Source: Zea mays
Lineage: Eukaryota > Streptophyta > Magnoliopsida > Poales > Poaceae
Assembly (NCBI RefSeq): GCF_902167145.1
Contig: NC_050097.1
Span: 233,015,034 to 233,079,033, forward strand
DNA: 64,000 bases
Direction of reading: 5' to 3'
Within the stretch, counting starts at the first letter, position 1. Every line of letters starts with the position of its first letter. The notes under the pieces are model-generated. The model was not told the DNA's origin. It saw only the letters and a list, made by a program, of their open reading frames with translations, and ran no database searches. A program made the translations under genes and the position numbers. This document shows, in pieces, positions 22,590 through 35,142 of the stretch.

Positions 22590-23879
22590 TGAAAGGGAAT
22601 TAGGCTTACACCTATTTTCCTAATTGATTTTGGTGGTTGAATTGCCCAACACAAATAATTGGACTAACTAGTTTGCTCTAGTGTATAAGTTATACAGGTG
22701 TAAAAGGTTCACACTTAGCCAATAAAAAGATCAAGTATTGGGTTCAACAAAAGAGCAAAGGGACAACCGAAGGCACCTCTGGTCTGGCGCACCGGACTGT
22801 CCGGTGTACACTAGACAGTGTCCGGTGCACCACCGGACAGTGTCCGGTGCACCAGAGGACTCCAACTCAAACTCGTCACCTTCGGGAAAATCCAGAGGCG
22901 ACTCCGCTATAATTCACCGGACTGTCCGGTGTACACCGGACAGTGTCCGGTGCTCCAACGAGCGGCGCCTCAGGAACTCGCCAGCTTCGGGAATTCACAA
23001 CGGCTAGTCCGCTATAATTCACCGGACATGTCCGGTGTGACTACGAAGCAACGGATACTTCGGCGCCAACGGCTACCTGCAGCGCAATAAATGCGCGCCA
23101 GCGCGCGCAGAAGTCAGGCATGCCCATACTGACGCACCGGACACTCTACAGTACATGTCCGGTGCGCCACCGGACATCCAGGCGGGCCCAGAAGACAGTG
23201 CTCCAACAGTCGAATCCCAACGGCTTTGGTGACGTGGCTGTCCCACCGGACTGTCCGATGCACCATACGACAGTCAGCCCCACCAAACGGCTAGTTTGGT
23301 GGTTGGGGCTATAAATACCCCCAACCACTCACCATTCATTGCATCCAAGTTTTCACACTCCCAACCACTTACAAGAGCTAGGCATTCAATTCTAGACACA
23401 TTCAAGAGATCAAATCCTCTCCCAAATTCCACACAACGCCCTAGTGCTTAGAGAGAGAGATTTGCTTGTGTTCTTTCGAGCTCTTGCGCTTGGATTGCTT
23501 TCTTCTTTCTTGATTCTTTATTGTGATCAAACTCACTTGTAATTGAGACAAGAGACACCAATCTTGTGGTGGTCCTTGTAGGAACTTTGTGTTCCAAGTG
23601 ATTGAGAAGAGAAAGCTCACTCGGTCCGAGGGACCGTTTGAGACAGGGAAAGGGTTGAAAGAGACCCGGTCTTTGTGACCACCTCAACGGGGAGTAGGTT
23701 TGCAAGAACCAAACCTCGGTAAAACAAATCCACGTGTCACATCTCTTATTTGCTTGCGATTTGTTTTACACCCTCTCTCGTGGACTTAATTATATTTCTA
23801 ACGCTAACCCGGCTTGTAGTTGTGATTATTTTTGAGAATTTCAGTTTCGCCCTATTCACCCCCCTCTAGGCGACTTTCA
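22590..23879 (+). repeat. 5' LTR of the inner Copia
   Basis: TG..CA ends are present. The TATAAATA box at 23310-23317 is preceded by several CACCGG..CCGGTG palindromes (22790-23250). Relative to its partner LTR it has one extra degenerate palindrome near 22805-22825 and lacks one near 23040. Confidence 0.93.
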
Positions 23880-23881
23880 AT

Positions 23882-23893
23882 TGGTATCAGAAC
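23882..23893 (+). promoter_or_regulatory. primer binding site of the inner Copia
   Basis: TGGTATCAGAAC lies two bases after the 5' LTR. It matches the 3' end of initiator Met tRNA except for A in place of G near the end. Confidence 0.85.
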
Positions 23894-23924
23894 CCGGTAC
23901 TTCATTAGAGCCTAACCGCTCGAA

Positions 23925-26610
23925 GTGATGTCGGGAGATCACGCCAAGAAGGAGATGGAGACCGGCGAAAAGCCCACTACAAGCCACGGGAAGACTTCAT
24001 CGGAAGAGTCCCGCAACAAGAGGAAGGAGAAGAAAGACTCCTCCAAAGGGAAGGAAAAGAAATATTCTTCACACAAAGAGAAGAAGGAGAAATCCTCTTC
24101 CCACAAGCCGCATCGGAGTGGGGACAAGAAAAAGAGGATGAGGAAAGTGGTCTACTACGAGACCGATTCTTCATCAACGGACCTCCGGCTCCGACGCGGC
24201 GTCCGTTACTTCTAAGCGCCAAGAGCGCAAGAAGTATAGTAAGATTCCCTTACGCTACCCTCGCATTTCTAAACATACACCTTTGCTTTCCGTCCCATTA
24301 GGCAAACCACCAACATTTGATGGTGAAGATTATGCTAGGTGGAGTGATTTAATGCGATTTCATCTAACCTCACTCCACAAAAGTATATGGGATGTTGTTG
24401 AGTTTGGTGCACAGGTATCATCCGTAGGGGATGAAGACTATGATGAGGATGAGGTGGCCCAAATTGAGCACTTCAACTCCCAAGCCACAACCATACTCCT
24501 TGCCTCTCTAAGTAGAGAGGAATATAACAAGGTGCAAGGGTTGAAGAGTGCGAAGGAGATTTGGGACTTACTCAAGACCGCGCACGAGAGTGATGAACTC
24601 ACCAAGATCACCAAGCGGGAAACGATCGAGGGGCAGCTCGGTCGCTTCCGTCTTCGCCAAGGGGAGGAGCCACAAGATATGTACAACCGGCTCAAAACCT
24701 TGGTGAATCAAGTGCGCAACCTCGGGAGCAAGAAATGGGATGACCACGAGGTGGTTAAGGTTATTCTAAGATCACTTATTTTCCTTAACCCTACTCAAGT
24801 ACAATTAATTCGTGGTAATCCAAGATATACACTAATGACTCCCGAGGAAGTAATCGAGAATTTTGTGAGCTTTGAGTATATGATCAAGGGCTCGAAGAAG
24901 ATCAACGAGCTAGATGATCCCTCCACATCTGCGGCACAACCGGTCGCATTTAAGGCGACGGAGGAGAAGGAGGAGTCTACACCGAGTAGACAACCAATCG
25001 ACGCCTCAAAGCTCGACAACGAGGAGATGGCGCTTGTTATCAAAAGCTTTCGGCAAATCCTCAAGCAAAGGAGGGGGAAGGATTACAAGCCCCGCTCCAA
25101 GAAGGTTTGCTACAAGTGTGGTAGGCCCGGTCACTTTATAGCTAAATGTCCTATTTCTAGTGACAGTGACAGGGGTGACGACAAGAAAGGGAGAAGAAAG
25201 GAGAAGAAGAGATACTACAAGAAGAGGGGCGGCGATGCCCATGTTTGTCGGGAATGGGACTCCGACGAAAGCTCTAGCGACTCCTCCGACGACGAGGACG
25301 CCGCCAACATTGCCGTCACCAAGGGCCTTCTCTTCCCCAACGTCGGCCACAAGTGCCTCATGGCAAAGGACGGCAAAAGGAAGAAGGTTAAATCAAAATC
25401 CTCCTCTAAATATGAATCTTCTAGTGATGATAATGCTAGTGATGAGGAAGATAATTTGTGTACCCTTTTTGCCAACCTTAACATGAAACAAAAGGAAAAA
25501 TTAAATGAGCTAATTAGTGCCATCCATGAAAAGGATGATCTCTTGGATTCTCAAGAGGACTTCCTAATCAAGGAAAATAAAAAGCATGTTAAGGTTAAGA
25601 ATGCTTATGCTCTAGAGGTAGAAAAATGTGAGAAATTATCTAGTGAGCTGAGCACATGCCATGACACTATTGCCAACCTTAGAAATGAAAATGCCAAATT
25701 AATTGCTAAGGTTGATTCTCATGTTTGTAATGTTTCAACTTCCAATCCTATAGATGATAATGTTGATTTACTTGCTAGGATTGATAAGTTAAACATTTCT
25801 CTTGCTAGCCTTAAGAATGAAAATGAAAAATTAATTGCTAAGGCTAAAGATTTTGATGTTTGCAATGCTACTATTTCCGACCTTAGAACTAAGAATGATA
25901 TATTGCATGCTAAGGTTGTAGAATTAAAATCTTGCAAACCCTCTACATCTATCGTTGAGCATGTATCTATTTGTACTAGATGTAGAGATGTTGATATTGA
26001 TGCTATACATGATCACATGGCTTTAATTAAACAACAAAATGATCATATAGCAAAATTAGATGCTAAAATTGCCGAGCATAACTTAGAAAACGAAAAATTT
26101 AAATTTGCTAAAAGTATGCTCTATAATGGGAGACGCCCTGGCATCAAGGATGGCATTGGCTTCCAACAGGGAGGCAATGTCAAACTTAGTGCCCCTCCTA
26201 AGAAATTGTCCAACTTTGTTAAGGGCAAGGCTCCCATGCCTCAGGATAACGAGGGTTACATTTTATACCCTGCCGGTTATCCCGAGGACAAAATTAGGAG
26301 AATTCATTCTAGGAAGTCTCACTCTGGCTCTAACCATGCTTTTATGTATAAGGGTGAGACATCTAGCTCTAGGCAACCAACCCGTGCTAAGTTGCCTAAG
26401 AAGAAAACTTCTAGTGCATCAAATGAACATAGTTTTTCATTTAAAACTTTTGATGCATCATATGTTTTAACTAACAAATCCGGCAAAGTAGTTGCCAAAT
26501 ATGTTGGGGGCAAGCACAAGGGGTCAAAGACTTGTGTTTGGGTACCCAAAGTTCTTGTATCTAATGCCAAAGGACCCAAAACTATTTGGCTACCTAAAGT
26601 CAAGAACTAA
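23925..26610 (+). pseudogene. gag of the inner Copia, one frameshift
   Basis: The ATG at 23925 opens a Lys/Ser/Glu-rich N-terminus (MSGDHAKKEMETGEK). A shift of one base near 24170-24185 puts the remaining 775-codon open frame (24283-26610) out of register. The larger frame contains LGKPPTFDGEDYARWSD, the Gag core NSQATTILLASLSREEYNKV, a zinc knuckle CYKCGRPGHFIAKC (about residue 278), an acidic Ser/Asp tract and long heptad-like helices. It ends WLPKVKN-TAA. Capsid-type Gag packages the RNA in virus-like particles. Apart from the early shift the protein looks complete. Confidence 0.88.
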
Positions 26611-26618
26611 ACATGTTT

Positions 26619-29600
26619 TGTAGGTTTATGCATCCGAGGGCTCAAGTTGGATTATCGACAGCGGGTGCACAAACCACATGACAGGGGAGAAGAAGATGTT
26701 CTTCTTCTATGAGAAAAACTAGGATCCCCAACGAGCTATCACATTCGGGGATGAAAATCAAGGTTTGGTCAAGGGTTTGGGTAAAATTGCTATATCTCCT
26801 GACCATTCTATTTCCAATGTTTTCCTTGTAGATTCTCTAGATTACAATTTGCTTTCCGTTTCGCAATTATGTCAAATGGGCTACAACTGTCTATTTACTG
26901 ATGTAGGTGTCACTGTCTTTAGAAGAAGTGATGATTCAATAGCATTTAAGGGTGTGTTAGAGGGTCAGCTATACTTAGTAGATTTTGATAGAGCTGAACT
27001 CGACACATGCTTAATTGCTAAGACTAACATGGGTTGGCTCTGGCACCGCCGACTAGCCCATGTTGGGATGAAGAATCTTCACAAGCTTCTAAAGGGAGAA
27101 CACATTTTAGGACTAACAAATGTTCATTTTGAGAAAGACAGGATTTGTAGCGCATGCCAAGTAGGAAAGCAAGTTGGTGCCCATCATCCACACAAGAACA
27201 TCATGACGACCGACAGGCCGCTTGAGCTACTCCACATGGATCTATTCGGCCCGATTGCTTACATAAGCATCGGCGGGAGTAAGTATTGTCTTGTAATAGT
27301 GGATGATTATTCTCGCTTCACTTGGGTATTCTTTTTGCAGGAAAAATCTCAAACCCAAGAGACCTTAAAGGGATTCTTGAGACGGGCTCAAAATGAGTTC
27401 GGCTTAAGGATCAAGAAAATAAGAAGCGACAATGGGACGGAGTTCAAGAACTCTCAAATTGAAGGTTTCCTTGAGGAGGAGGGCATCAAGCATGAGTTCT
27501 CTTCTCCCTACACGCCACAACAAAATGGTGTAGTGGAGAGGAAGAATCGAACTCTATTGGACATGGCAAGAACCATGCTTGATGAGTACAAGACTTCGGA
27601 TCGGTTTTGGGCCGAGGCGGTCAACACCGCCTGCTACACCATCAACCGGTTGTATCTACACCGATTCCTCAAGAAGACATCGTATGAACTCCTAACCGAT
27701 AAAAAGCCCAACATTTCATATTTTAGAGTCTTTGGTAGCAAATGCTTTATTCTTGTTAAAAGAGGTAGAAAATCTAAATTTGCTCCTAAGACTGTAGAAG
27801 GCTTTTTACTAGGATATAATTCAAACACAAGGGCATATAGAGTCTTTAACAAGTCCTCTGGACAAGTTGAAGTTTCTTATGACGTTGTGTTTGATGAGAC
27901 TAACGGCTCTCAAGTAGAGCAAGTTGATCTTGATGAGATAGGTGTTGAAGAGGCTCCGTGCATCGCGCTAAGGAACATGTCCATTGGGGATGTGTGTCCT
28001 AAGGAATCCGAAGAGCCTCCAAAAGCACAAGATCAACCGTCCTCCTCCACGCAAGTATCTCCACCGACTCAAAATGAGGATGAAGCTCAAGTTGATGAAG
28101 TAGAAGATCAAGCAAATGAGCCACCTCAAGATGATGGCAATGATCAAGGGGGAGATGCAAATGATCAAGACAAGGAGGATGTAGAACAAAGGCCGCCACA
28201 CCCAAGAGTCCACCAAGCAATCCAACGAGATCACCCCATCGACACCATCCTCAGCGACATTCATAAGGGGGTAACCACTAGATCTCGTGTTGCACATTTT
28301 TGTGAACATTACTCTTTTGTTTCCTCTATTGAGCCACACAGGGTAGAGGAAGCACTCCAAGATTCGGATTGGGTGGTGGCAATGCAAGAGGAGCTCAACA
28401 ACTTCACTAGGAATGAGGTATGGCATTTAGTTCCACGTCCTAATCAAAATGTTGTAGGAACCAAATGGGTCTTCCGCAACAAGCAAGACGAGCATGGTGT
28501 GGTGACAAGGAACAAAGCTCGACTTGTGGCCAAAGGATACTCCCAAGTCGAAGGTTTGGATTTTGGTGAAACCTATGCACCCGTAGCTAGGCTTGAGTCA
28601 ATTCGTATTTTATTGGCCTATGCTACTTACCATGGCTTTAAGCTTTATCAAATGCACAGGAAAAGTGCCTTCCTCAATGGACCAATCAAGGAAGAGGTCT
28701 ATGTTGAGCAACCTCCCGGCTTTGAAGATAGTGAGTACCCTAACCATGTTTATAAACTCTCTAAGGCGCTTTATGGGCTCAAGCAAGCCCCAAGAGCATG
28801 GTATGAATGCCTTAGAGATTTCCTTATCACTAATGGCTTCAAAGTTGGAAAAGCCGATCCTACACTCTTTACTAAAACTCTTGAGAATGACTTGTTCATA
28901 TGCCAAATTTATGTTGATGATATTATATTTGGGTCTACTAACGAGTCTACATGTGAAGAATTTAGTAGGATCATGACACAAAAGTTCGAGATGTCTATGA
29001 TGGGGGAGTTGAAGTATTTCTTAGGATTTCAAGTGAAGCAACTCCAAGAAGGCACCTTCCTAAGCCAAACGAAGTACACTCAAGATATTCTAAGCAAGTT
29101 TGGAATGAAGGATGCCAAACCCATCAAGACACCCATGGGAACCAATGGGCATCTCGACCTCGACGAGGGAGGTCAATCCGTCGATCAAAAGGTATACCTG
29201 TCGATGATAGGTTCTTTACTCTATTTATGTGCATCTCGACCGGATATTATGCTTTCCGTATGCATGTGTGCAAGATTCCAAGCCGACCCTAAGGAAGCTC
29301 ACCTTACGGCCGTAAAACGAATCTTGAGATATTTGGTTTATACTCCTAAGTTTGGGCTTTGGTATCCTAGGGGATCCACATTTGATTTGATTGGTTATTC
29401 GGATGCCGATTGGGCGGGGTGTAAAATCAATAGAAAGAGCACATCAGGGACTTGCCAGTTCTTGGGAAGATCCTTGGTGTCTTGGGCTTCAAAGAAGCAA
29501 AATTCCGTAGCTCTTTCTACCGCCGAAGCCGAGTACATTGTCGCAGGCCATTGTTGCGTGCAACTACTTTGGATGAGGCAAACCCTTAGGGACTATGGTT

Positions 29601-29866
29601 ACAAATTAACCAAAGTTCCTCTTCTATGTGATAATGAGAGTGCAATCCGCATGGCGGATAATCCCGTTGAGCATAGCCGCACTAAACACATAGCCATTCG
29701 GTATCACTTTTTAAGGGATCACCAACAAAAGGGAGATATCGAGATTTCTTACATTAATACTAAAGATCAATTAGCCGATATCTTTACCAAGCCACTTGAT
29801 GAACAAACTTTTAACAAACTTAGGCATGAGCTAAATATTCTTGATTCAAGGAACTTCTTTTGTTGA
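26619..29866 (+). pseudogene. pol of the inner Copia, one in-frame stop
   Basis: The frame begins after an acceptor-like TTTTGTAG and encodes the protease motif [14 protein letters not shown] at 26720-26722 interrupts it. From 26765 it is open for 1033 codons: [18 protein letters not shown] with CSAC zinc residues, integrase core ([22 protein letters not shown]), reverse transcriptase with [11 protein letters not shown] at residues about 716-726, and RNase H ([16 protein letters not shown]), ending at 29866. In one place the usual [11 protein letters not shown] is [11 protein letters not shown], altering a catalytic-region Asp of reverse transcriptase. Gag stops in another frame 14 bases upstream. 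Confidence 0.9.
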
Positions 29867-30703
29867 TTTGCACACATAGCTCATCTATATACCTTTGATC
29901 ATGTCTCTTTCATATGCTATGACTAATGTGTTTTCAAGTCTATTTCAAACCAAGTCATAGGTGTATTGAAAGGAAATTGGAGTCTTCGGCAAAGACAAAG
30001 GCTTCCACTCCGTAACTCATCCTTCGCCGTCGCTCCGCGCATCTCTCCATCTTTGGGGGGAGAAAACATGAGTCCAAAGCAAAAGGACTTCGTCTTCGGT
30101 ATAATCTTCACTCATTTATTTATGACCAAAGGAGGAGAGAGTAATTCAAAGGGCTCTAATGATTCCGTTTTTGGCGATTCATGCCAAAGGGGGAGAAAGT
30201 ATGAGCCCAAAGCAAAAGGACCGCACCACCACCAATTTGTAAAATTTTAGTTTTTCAAAGAGTATTTTCGAATTGATATCTTACTTGTGATATAATTTCA
30301 AATTGGTATACCCTCTTCAAAATTAATATCAAAACCCTCTTGAGCACTAAGAGGAGGATTTCATTAAGGGGGAGTTTTGTTTAGTCAAAGGAAAAGCATT
30401 TGAAACATGGGGAGAAAATTTCAAATCTTGAAAATGCTTTGCAAAATCTTATCCATTTACCTTTGACTATTTGCAAAAGAACTTTGAAAAAGATTTACAA
30501 AAGAATTTGCAAAAACAAAACATGTGGTGCAAGCGTGGTCCAAAATGTTAAAAACAAAGAAACAATCCATGCATATCTTGTAAGTATTTATATTGGCTCA
30601 ATTCCAAGCAACCTTCGCACTTACATTATGCAAGCTAGTTCAATTATATACTTCTATACTTGCTTTGGTTTGTGTTGGCATCAATCACCAAAAAGGGGGA
30701 GAT
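29867..30703 (+). other. 3' untranslated region of the inner Copia with several polypurine runs
   Basis: No ORF of note is present. Purine runs containing GGGGGAGA or AAGGGGGAG occur near 30053-30062, 30187-30197 and 30364-30372, and the functional-position tract AAAAAGGGGGAGAT lies at 30690-30703 immediately before the 3' LTR. Confidence 0.75.
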
Positions 30704-31992
30704 TGAAAGGGAATTAGGCTTACACCTATTTTCCTAATTGATTTTGGTGGTTGAATTGCCCAACACAAATAATTGGACTAACTAGTTTGCTCTAGTGTAT
30801 AAGTTATACAGGTGTAAAAGGTTCACACTTAGCCAATAAAAAAATCAAGTATTGGGTTCAACAAAAGAGCAAAGGGACAACCGAAGGCACCTCTGGTCTG
30901 GCGCACCGGACTGTCCGGTGCACCACCGGACAGTGTCCGGTGCACCAGAGGACTCCAACTCAAACTCGTCACCTTCGGGAAAATCCAGAGGCGACTCCGC
31001 TATAATTCACCAGACTGTCCGGTGTACACCGGACAGTGTCCGGTGCTCCAACGAGTGGTGCCTCAGGAACTCGCCAGCTTCGGGAATTCACAACGGCTAG
31101 TCCGCTATAATTCACCGGACATGTCCGGTGTACACCGGACTGTCCGGTGTGACTACGAAGCAACGGATACTTCGGCGCCAACGGCTACCTACAGCGCAAT
31201 AAATGCGCGCCAGCGCGCGCAGAAGTCAGGCACGCCCATACTGACGCACCAGACACTCTATAGTACATGTCCGGTGCGCCACCGGACATCCAGGTGGGCC
31301 CAGAAGACAGTGCTCCAACGGTCAAATCCCAATGGCTTTGGTGACGTGGCTGGCGCACCGGACTGTCCGGTGTGTCATACGACAGTCAGCCCCACCAAAC
31401 GACTAGTTTGGTGGTTGGGGCTATAAATACCCCCAACCACTCACCATTCATTGCATCCAAGTTTTCACACTCCCAACCACTTACAAGAGCTAGGCATTCA
31501 ATTCTAGACACATTCAAGAGATCAAATCCTCTCCCAAATTCCACACAACGCCCTAGTGCTTAGAGAGAGAGATTTGCTTGTGTTCTTTCGAGCTCTTGCG
31601 CTTGGATTGCTTTCTTCTTTCTTGATTCTTTATTGCGATCAAACTCACTTGTAATTGAGACAAGAGACACCAATCTTGTGGTGGTCCTTGTAGGAACTTT
31701 GTGTTTCAAGTGATTGAGAAGAGAAAGCTCACTCGGTCCGAGGGACCGTTTGAGAGAGGGAAAGGGTTGAAAGAGACCCGGTCTTTGTGACCACCTCAAC
31801 GGGGAGTAGGTTTGCAAGAACCGAACCTTGGTAAAACAAATCCGTGTGTCACATCTCTTATTTGCTTGCGATTTGTTTTACACCCTCTCTCGTGGACTTA
31901 ATTATATTTCTAACGCTAACCTGGCTTGTAGTTGTGATTATTTTTGAGAATTTCAGTTTCGCCCTATTCACCCCCCCTCTAGGCGACTTTCA
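30704..31992 (+). repeat. 3' LTR of the inner Copia
   Basis: It pairs with 22590-23879 with few substitutions. The TATAAATA box starts at about 31422. It carries palindromes CACCGGACTGTCCGGTG and variants at about 30905, 30924, 31028, 31114, 31133 and 31355. Confidence 0.93.
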
Positions 31993-31997
31993 GTGTG

Positions 31998-32292
31998 GAG
32001 GTTTACCAAGAGGAATAGAGAGCAAATGGGCATTTGAATTATACGGAATACGAGAATAATCAAATGAAAAGTTTGAGTTAACCGGTTTCTTTTTCTCGTC
32101 GTAGTCGTCATCTCTTGGGGAAGAAGAAGACTCGTCGCTGTCGTAGTAGACAATCTTCTTGATGCGCCTCTTCTTCCCGTCCTTCTTCTTGTGACTCGAG
32201 CCAGAGTCAGTGTGCTTATCGTCTCTTGGCTCGTTGAAGATGGACTCCTTCTCCTTATCGTTGACCACCATCCCCTTTCCCTTAGGATCCAT
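31998..32292 (-). pseudogene. gag N-terminus of the minus-strand Copia
   Basis: The ATG at 32292 gives MDPKGKGMVVNDKEKESIF, a charged tract KKKDGKKRRIKKIVYYDSDE and SIPLGKPPH. The frame ends at the inner Copia insertion and continues at 22589 with FDGEDY. The start is nearly identical to the Gags at 43717 and 48451, confirming that the three elements are close relatives. Confidence 0.9.
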
Positions 32293-32328
32293 CTCTTCGG
32301 GCGATTAGTCCCTTTCGTGAAGAGAACG

Positions 32329-32340
32329 GCTCCGATACCA
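32329..32340 (-). promoter_or_regulatory. primer binding site of the minus-strand Copia
   Basis: On the minus strand TGGTATCGGAGC lies two bases after the 5' LTR end; the canonical sequence is TGGTATCAGAGC, so one base has changed. Confidence 0.85.
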
Positions 32341-32342
32341 AT

Positions 32343-33573
32343 TGAGAGCACCTAGAGGGGGGGTGAATAGGTGATCCTGTAAAAATCAAATACTTGTAGC
32401 CACAAAAACTTGGTTAAGAGTTAGTGCAATAGGACTAAGTGGCTAAGGACCGAGCTTTTGTGAAACACAATGATCACAAGGAAAGACAACACAAAAGACA
32501 CAGTGATTTATCCCGTGGTTCGGTCAAGTATAACACTTGCCTACTCCACGTTGTGGCGTCCCAATGGACGAGGGTTGCACTCAACCCCTTTCAAGTGACC
32601 CAATGATCAACTTGAATACCACGATGTTTTCCTTTCTTATACTTTCTCCCGTTTGCGAGGAATCTCCACAACTTGGAGCCTCTCACCCTTACAATTGATG
32701 ATCACAAAGAAGCACGGAAGTAAGGGAGGGGAGAGCAACACTCACAAGACTCAAAACAAGAGCACAATCACGCACACAAAGCCACAACTTGAGCTCACAA
32801 CACAACTCAAGGAGTTCTCTACTCAAATGGGGCTCAAGTCACTATATCAAAGAATCAAATGCGCGAGAATGGAGTCTTGGTGCTTAGGAATGATCAAGGA
32901 ATGCTTGGGTGACTCCTCCATGCACCTAGGGGTCCCTTTTATAGCTCCAAGGCAGCTAGGAGCCGTTGGAACCCAACAAGGAAGGCAATTCTTGCCTTCT
33001 GTCGGGTGGCGCACCGGACAGTCCGGTGCACCACCGGACAGCCACTGTAGCATGTCCGGTGCGGATTTCCTTCCATTCCTGGCGCAGCCGACCGTTGGAT
33101 CTTCGAGCTGGTTGGCGCACCGGACAGTCCGGTGCCCCCTGCCAACCGTTGGAGCGGGCCACGCGTCGCCCGCGGATTTGGCGGCCGACCGTTGCGCTGG
33201 CGGCCGTTGGCTCACCGGACAGTCCGGTGAATTATAGCCGTACGCCGCCACAGTTTCTCGAGAGTGGCCAGTTCGCCGGAGTCCAGCCTGGCGCACCGGA
33301 CACTGTCCGGTGCACCACCGGACAGTCCGGTGTGCCAGACTGAGCAGAGTCTTGGCTGCTTCGAGCCAAGTTCTTCTCTTCTTTTCTTTTCTCTGATTCT
33401 AGCACTTAGACAAATATATTAGTACAAAAACCAATGTACTAAGTCTAGAATCATACCTTCTTGTTGATTTGCACTTCATTCATTATTTGGCATATAATAA
33501 TCCACTTGATATGTGTTAGACACTTAATCACCAAAATATACTAGAAATGGCCCAAGGGCACATTTCCCTTTCA
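32343..33573 (-). repeat. 5' LTR of the minus-strand Copia
   Basis: It is 1231 bp with TG..CA ends on the minus strand. The TATAAAAGGG box is at about 32935-32944 and GGAC/GTCC palindromes lie at about 33012-33330. It is 18 bp longer than the partner LTR, mostly because of palindrome copies. Confidence 0.92.
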
Positions 33574-33578
33574 TGAAC

Positions 33579-33884
33579 GTATGTGAGCTCACCCTTGTTG
33601 TACTCACATCCCCTAGGTCAAGAATAGATACCACAGGATAAGGCACATGAAGGATGTTGTGATGAGTTCGTGAGTGGTCTAGGCCGTCGTCTCCCAGTCA
33701 ACTTTGGGTTGCTGGATCGTTGTCATCGTATGATGTAATTATTTAACTATTTTATACAGAACTTCGTTATATATTAATGATGTAACATTCGTTTCTGTAC
33801 CATGAGTCATCATATGTGTGAGACTTGATCCTATCACACATGTGAATAGCGCCTGGGTTTGGACCCCTAAAACCGGGTGTGACA
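33579..33884 (+). mobile_element. Gypsy LTR remnant, right piece
   Basis: This continues the LTR interrupted at 15341. It ends CCCCTAAAACCGGGTGTGACA; the following CTCTC (33885-33889) would be one copy of a target duplication, but the matching left copy was not found. Confidence 0.5.
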
Positions 33885-34967
33885 CTCTCATAATCTGGAA
33901 TGGAGCCGCTCTGCTCTCCAAATATGAAATAAAACCACTCCACTTTCGTGGCTCTCCAACCAACCACAGATAGTGCAACAAATCATAGATAGAGAATGAC
34001 ATAATAGTAAAGAGACAAAACTGAGAGCGACAAAAACATTTTTTCTCGTATCACAATCGATAAGATAAGAGAATACAAATATCCTTTAGAACATCACTAG
34101 AGTTCGAGGTAACGAGAGAATGAATGAGAGAGCATAGTTCTAGAAGGCATAGGAAACAATTTTGTTGTTCTCTATTGTCGAACGGTTCACAATATATACG
34201 AGTTACAAAATGGGCTCACGTATAACGAACAGGCCAACAATCCACTCAAACACCTCCGGTGTTCTCGCGCCCAATGCCTAATGCTATCCACAGTGGTTTC
34301 TCCTAAATTTTCCCCTCTATACCGTACTATAATACCATATCATCTAGATTTAACTTCTTACTTTTTTCCTTTCCACAACGGTTCCCCATAAATTCTCTCT
34401 CTGTACCCATTTTCAAACTCATTTATCACCCAATATCATTTTCCTCTCAACTAACAATACTAGTGAGCACGGAAATCGATGCAAGGAGGCTGGCACGATG
34501 CTTTTCTTGATGTGGTGTGTCCGCATGTGCAGCAAAGGGTGGAGGAGGGAGTAGGGCTAAGCAATGTGGCCTAAGGGACACCCTAAACATCTACAAGGAT
34601 AGGGAGAGGGACCACTGACGGTCGACACTGCAGCTAGTCTAATACCACCTGATCATGGCGAAATTTATGTCTTGGCTATGACACAGGACCCATCTCACCG
34701 AGGGATAATTTTTACTCTCACCTCACTGAATGCTGAACCATTTACAAGTATTAAATATATTTTAATTATAAAACTAATTATGTAGACAAAAATATATGAT
34801 GAGACACGTCTATTAATTCTAATTAATTTATAATTCATCCATGTGATGCTACATTAAATATTTGTTAATTATAGATTAATTAGGTTTAATAAATTTGCCT
34901 TGGCGTGTATGATTAGTTTTATAATTAAACTGTATTTATTGCTCATAATTGACTTTCAAATATTTAA
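33885..34967. other. intergenic, no gene recognised
   Basis: Neither strand shows a convincing coding exon. Around 34260-34470 the text CTATCCACAGTGG and a long pyrimidine-rich stretch could be old MITE or promoter-like sequence, but no inverted ends were found. Confidence 0.3.
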
Positions 34968-35142
34968 GGGATGTTTGAATGCACTAGAGCTAATAATTAG
35001 TTGCTAAAATTAGATAAAGACATCCAAACATGCTAGCTAATAATCTAGATATTAGCTATTTTTAGCAAATTAGCTAATACAAGCTAAATTTCACAATCAT
35101 TTTTAGCCAACTAACTATTAGCTCTAGTGTATTCAAACACCC
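34968..35142. mobile_element. MITE with long terminal inverted repeats
   Basis: The left end GGGATGTTTGAATGCACTAG pairs with the right end CTAGTGTATTCAAACACCC, and complementarity continues inward (GAGCTAATAATTAGTTG with CAACTAACTATTAGCTC). The 175-bp element is noncoding. Target duplications are not clear (TTAA-rich on both sides). Confidence 0.7.

Larger units (their letters stand above)
22590..31992 (+). mobile_element. Copia element, nearly intact (inner insert, SIRE/Maximus lineage)
   Basis: LTRs of 1290 bp (22590-23879) and 1289 bp (30704-31992) are flanked by the duplication GTGTG (22585-22589, 31993-31997). Gag and pol lie in order between a primer binding site and a polypurine tract. 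It belongs to a family different from its host: the LTR starts TGAAAGGGAATTAGG and ends TAGGCGACTTTCA, and Gag begins MSGDHAKKE. Defects are few: one frameshift at the start of gag and one TAG in the protease region. It inserted into the host gag just before codons for FDGEDY. Confidence 0.95.
15342..33573 (-). mobile_element. Copia element (SIRE/Maximus lineage, Opie/Ji-like), interrupted and decayed
   Basis: Two LTRs in the same orientation (15342-16554 and 32343-33573) bound the element. The flanking duplication TGAAC is present at 15337-15341 and 33574-33578. Reading right to left there are a primer binding site next to the 5' LTR (32340-32329), gag, pol and a polypurine tract before the 3' LTR. 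The gag region is split by another Copia (22590-31992, duplication GTGTG). Gag and pol carry frameshifts, so this copy is older than its insert and cannot encode its proteins. Confidence 0.93.

Noticed and set aside
22738..23328. Frames with repeated SGAPDCPV / TVRCTPD peptides in Copia LTRs
   Set aside because: These are translations of the palindromic U3 repeats, occur in all LTRs in several frames, and precede the TATA box.
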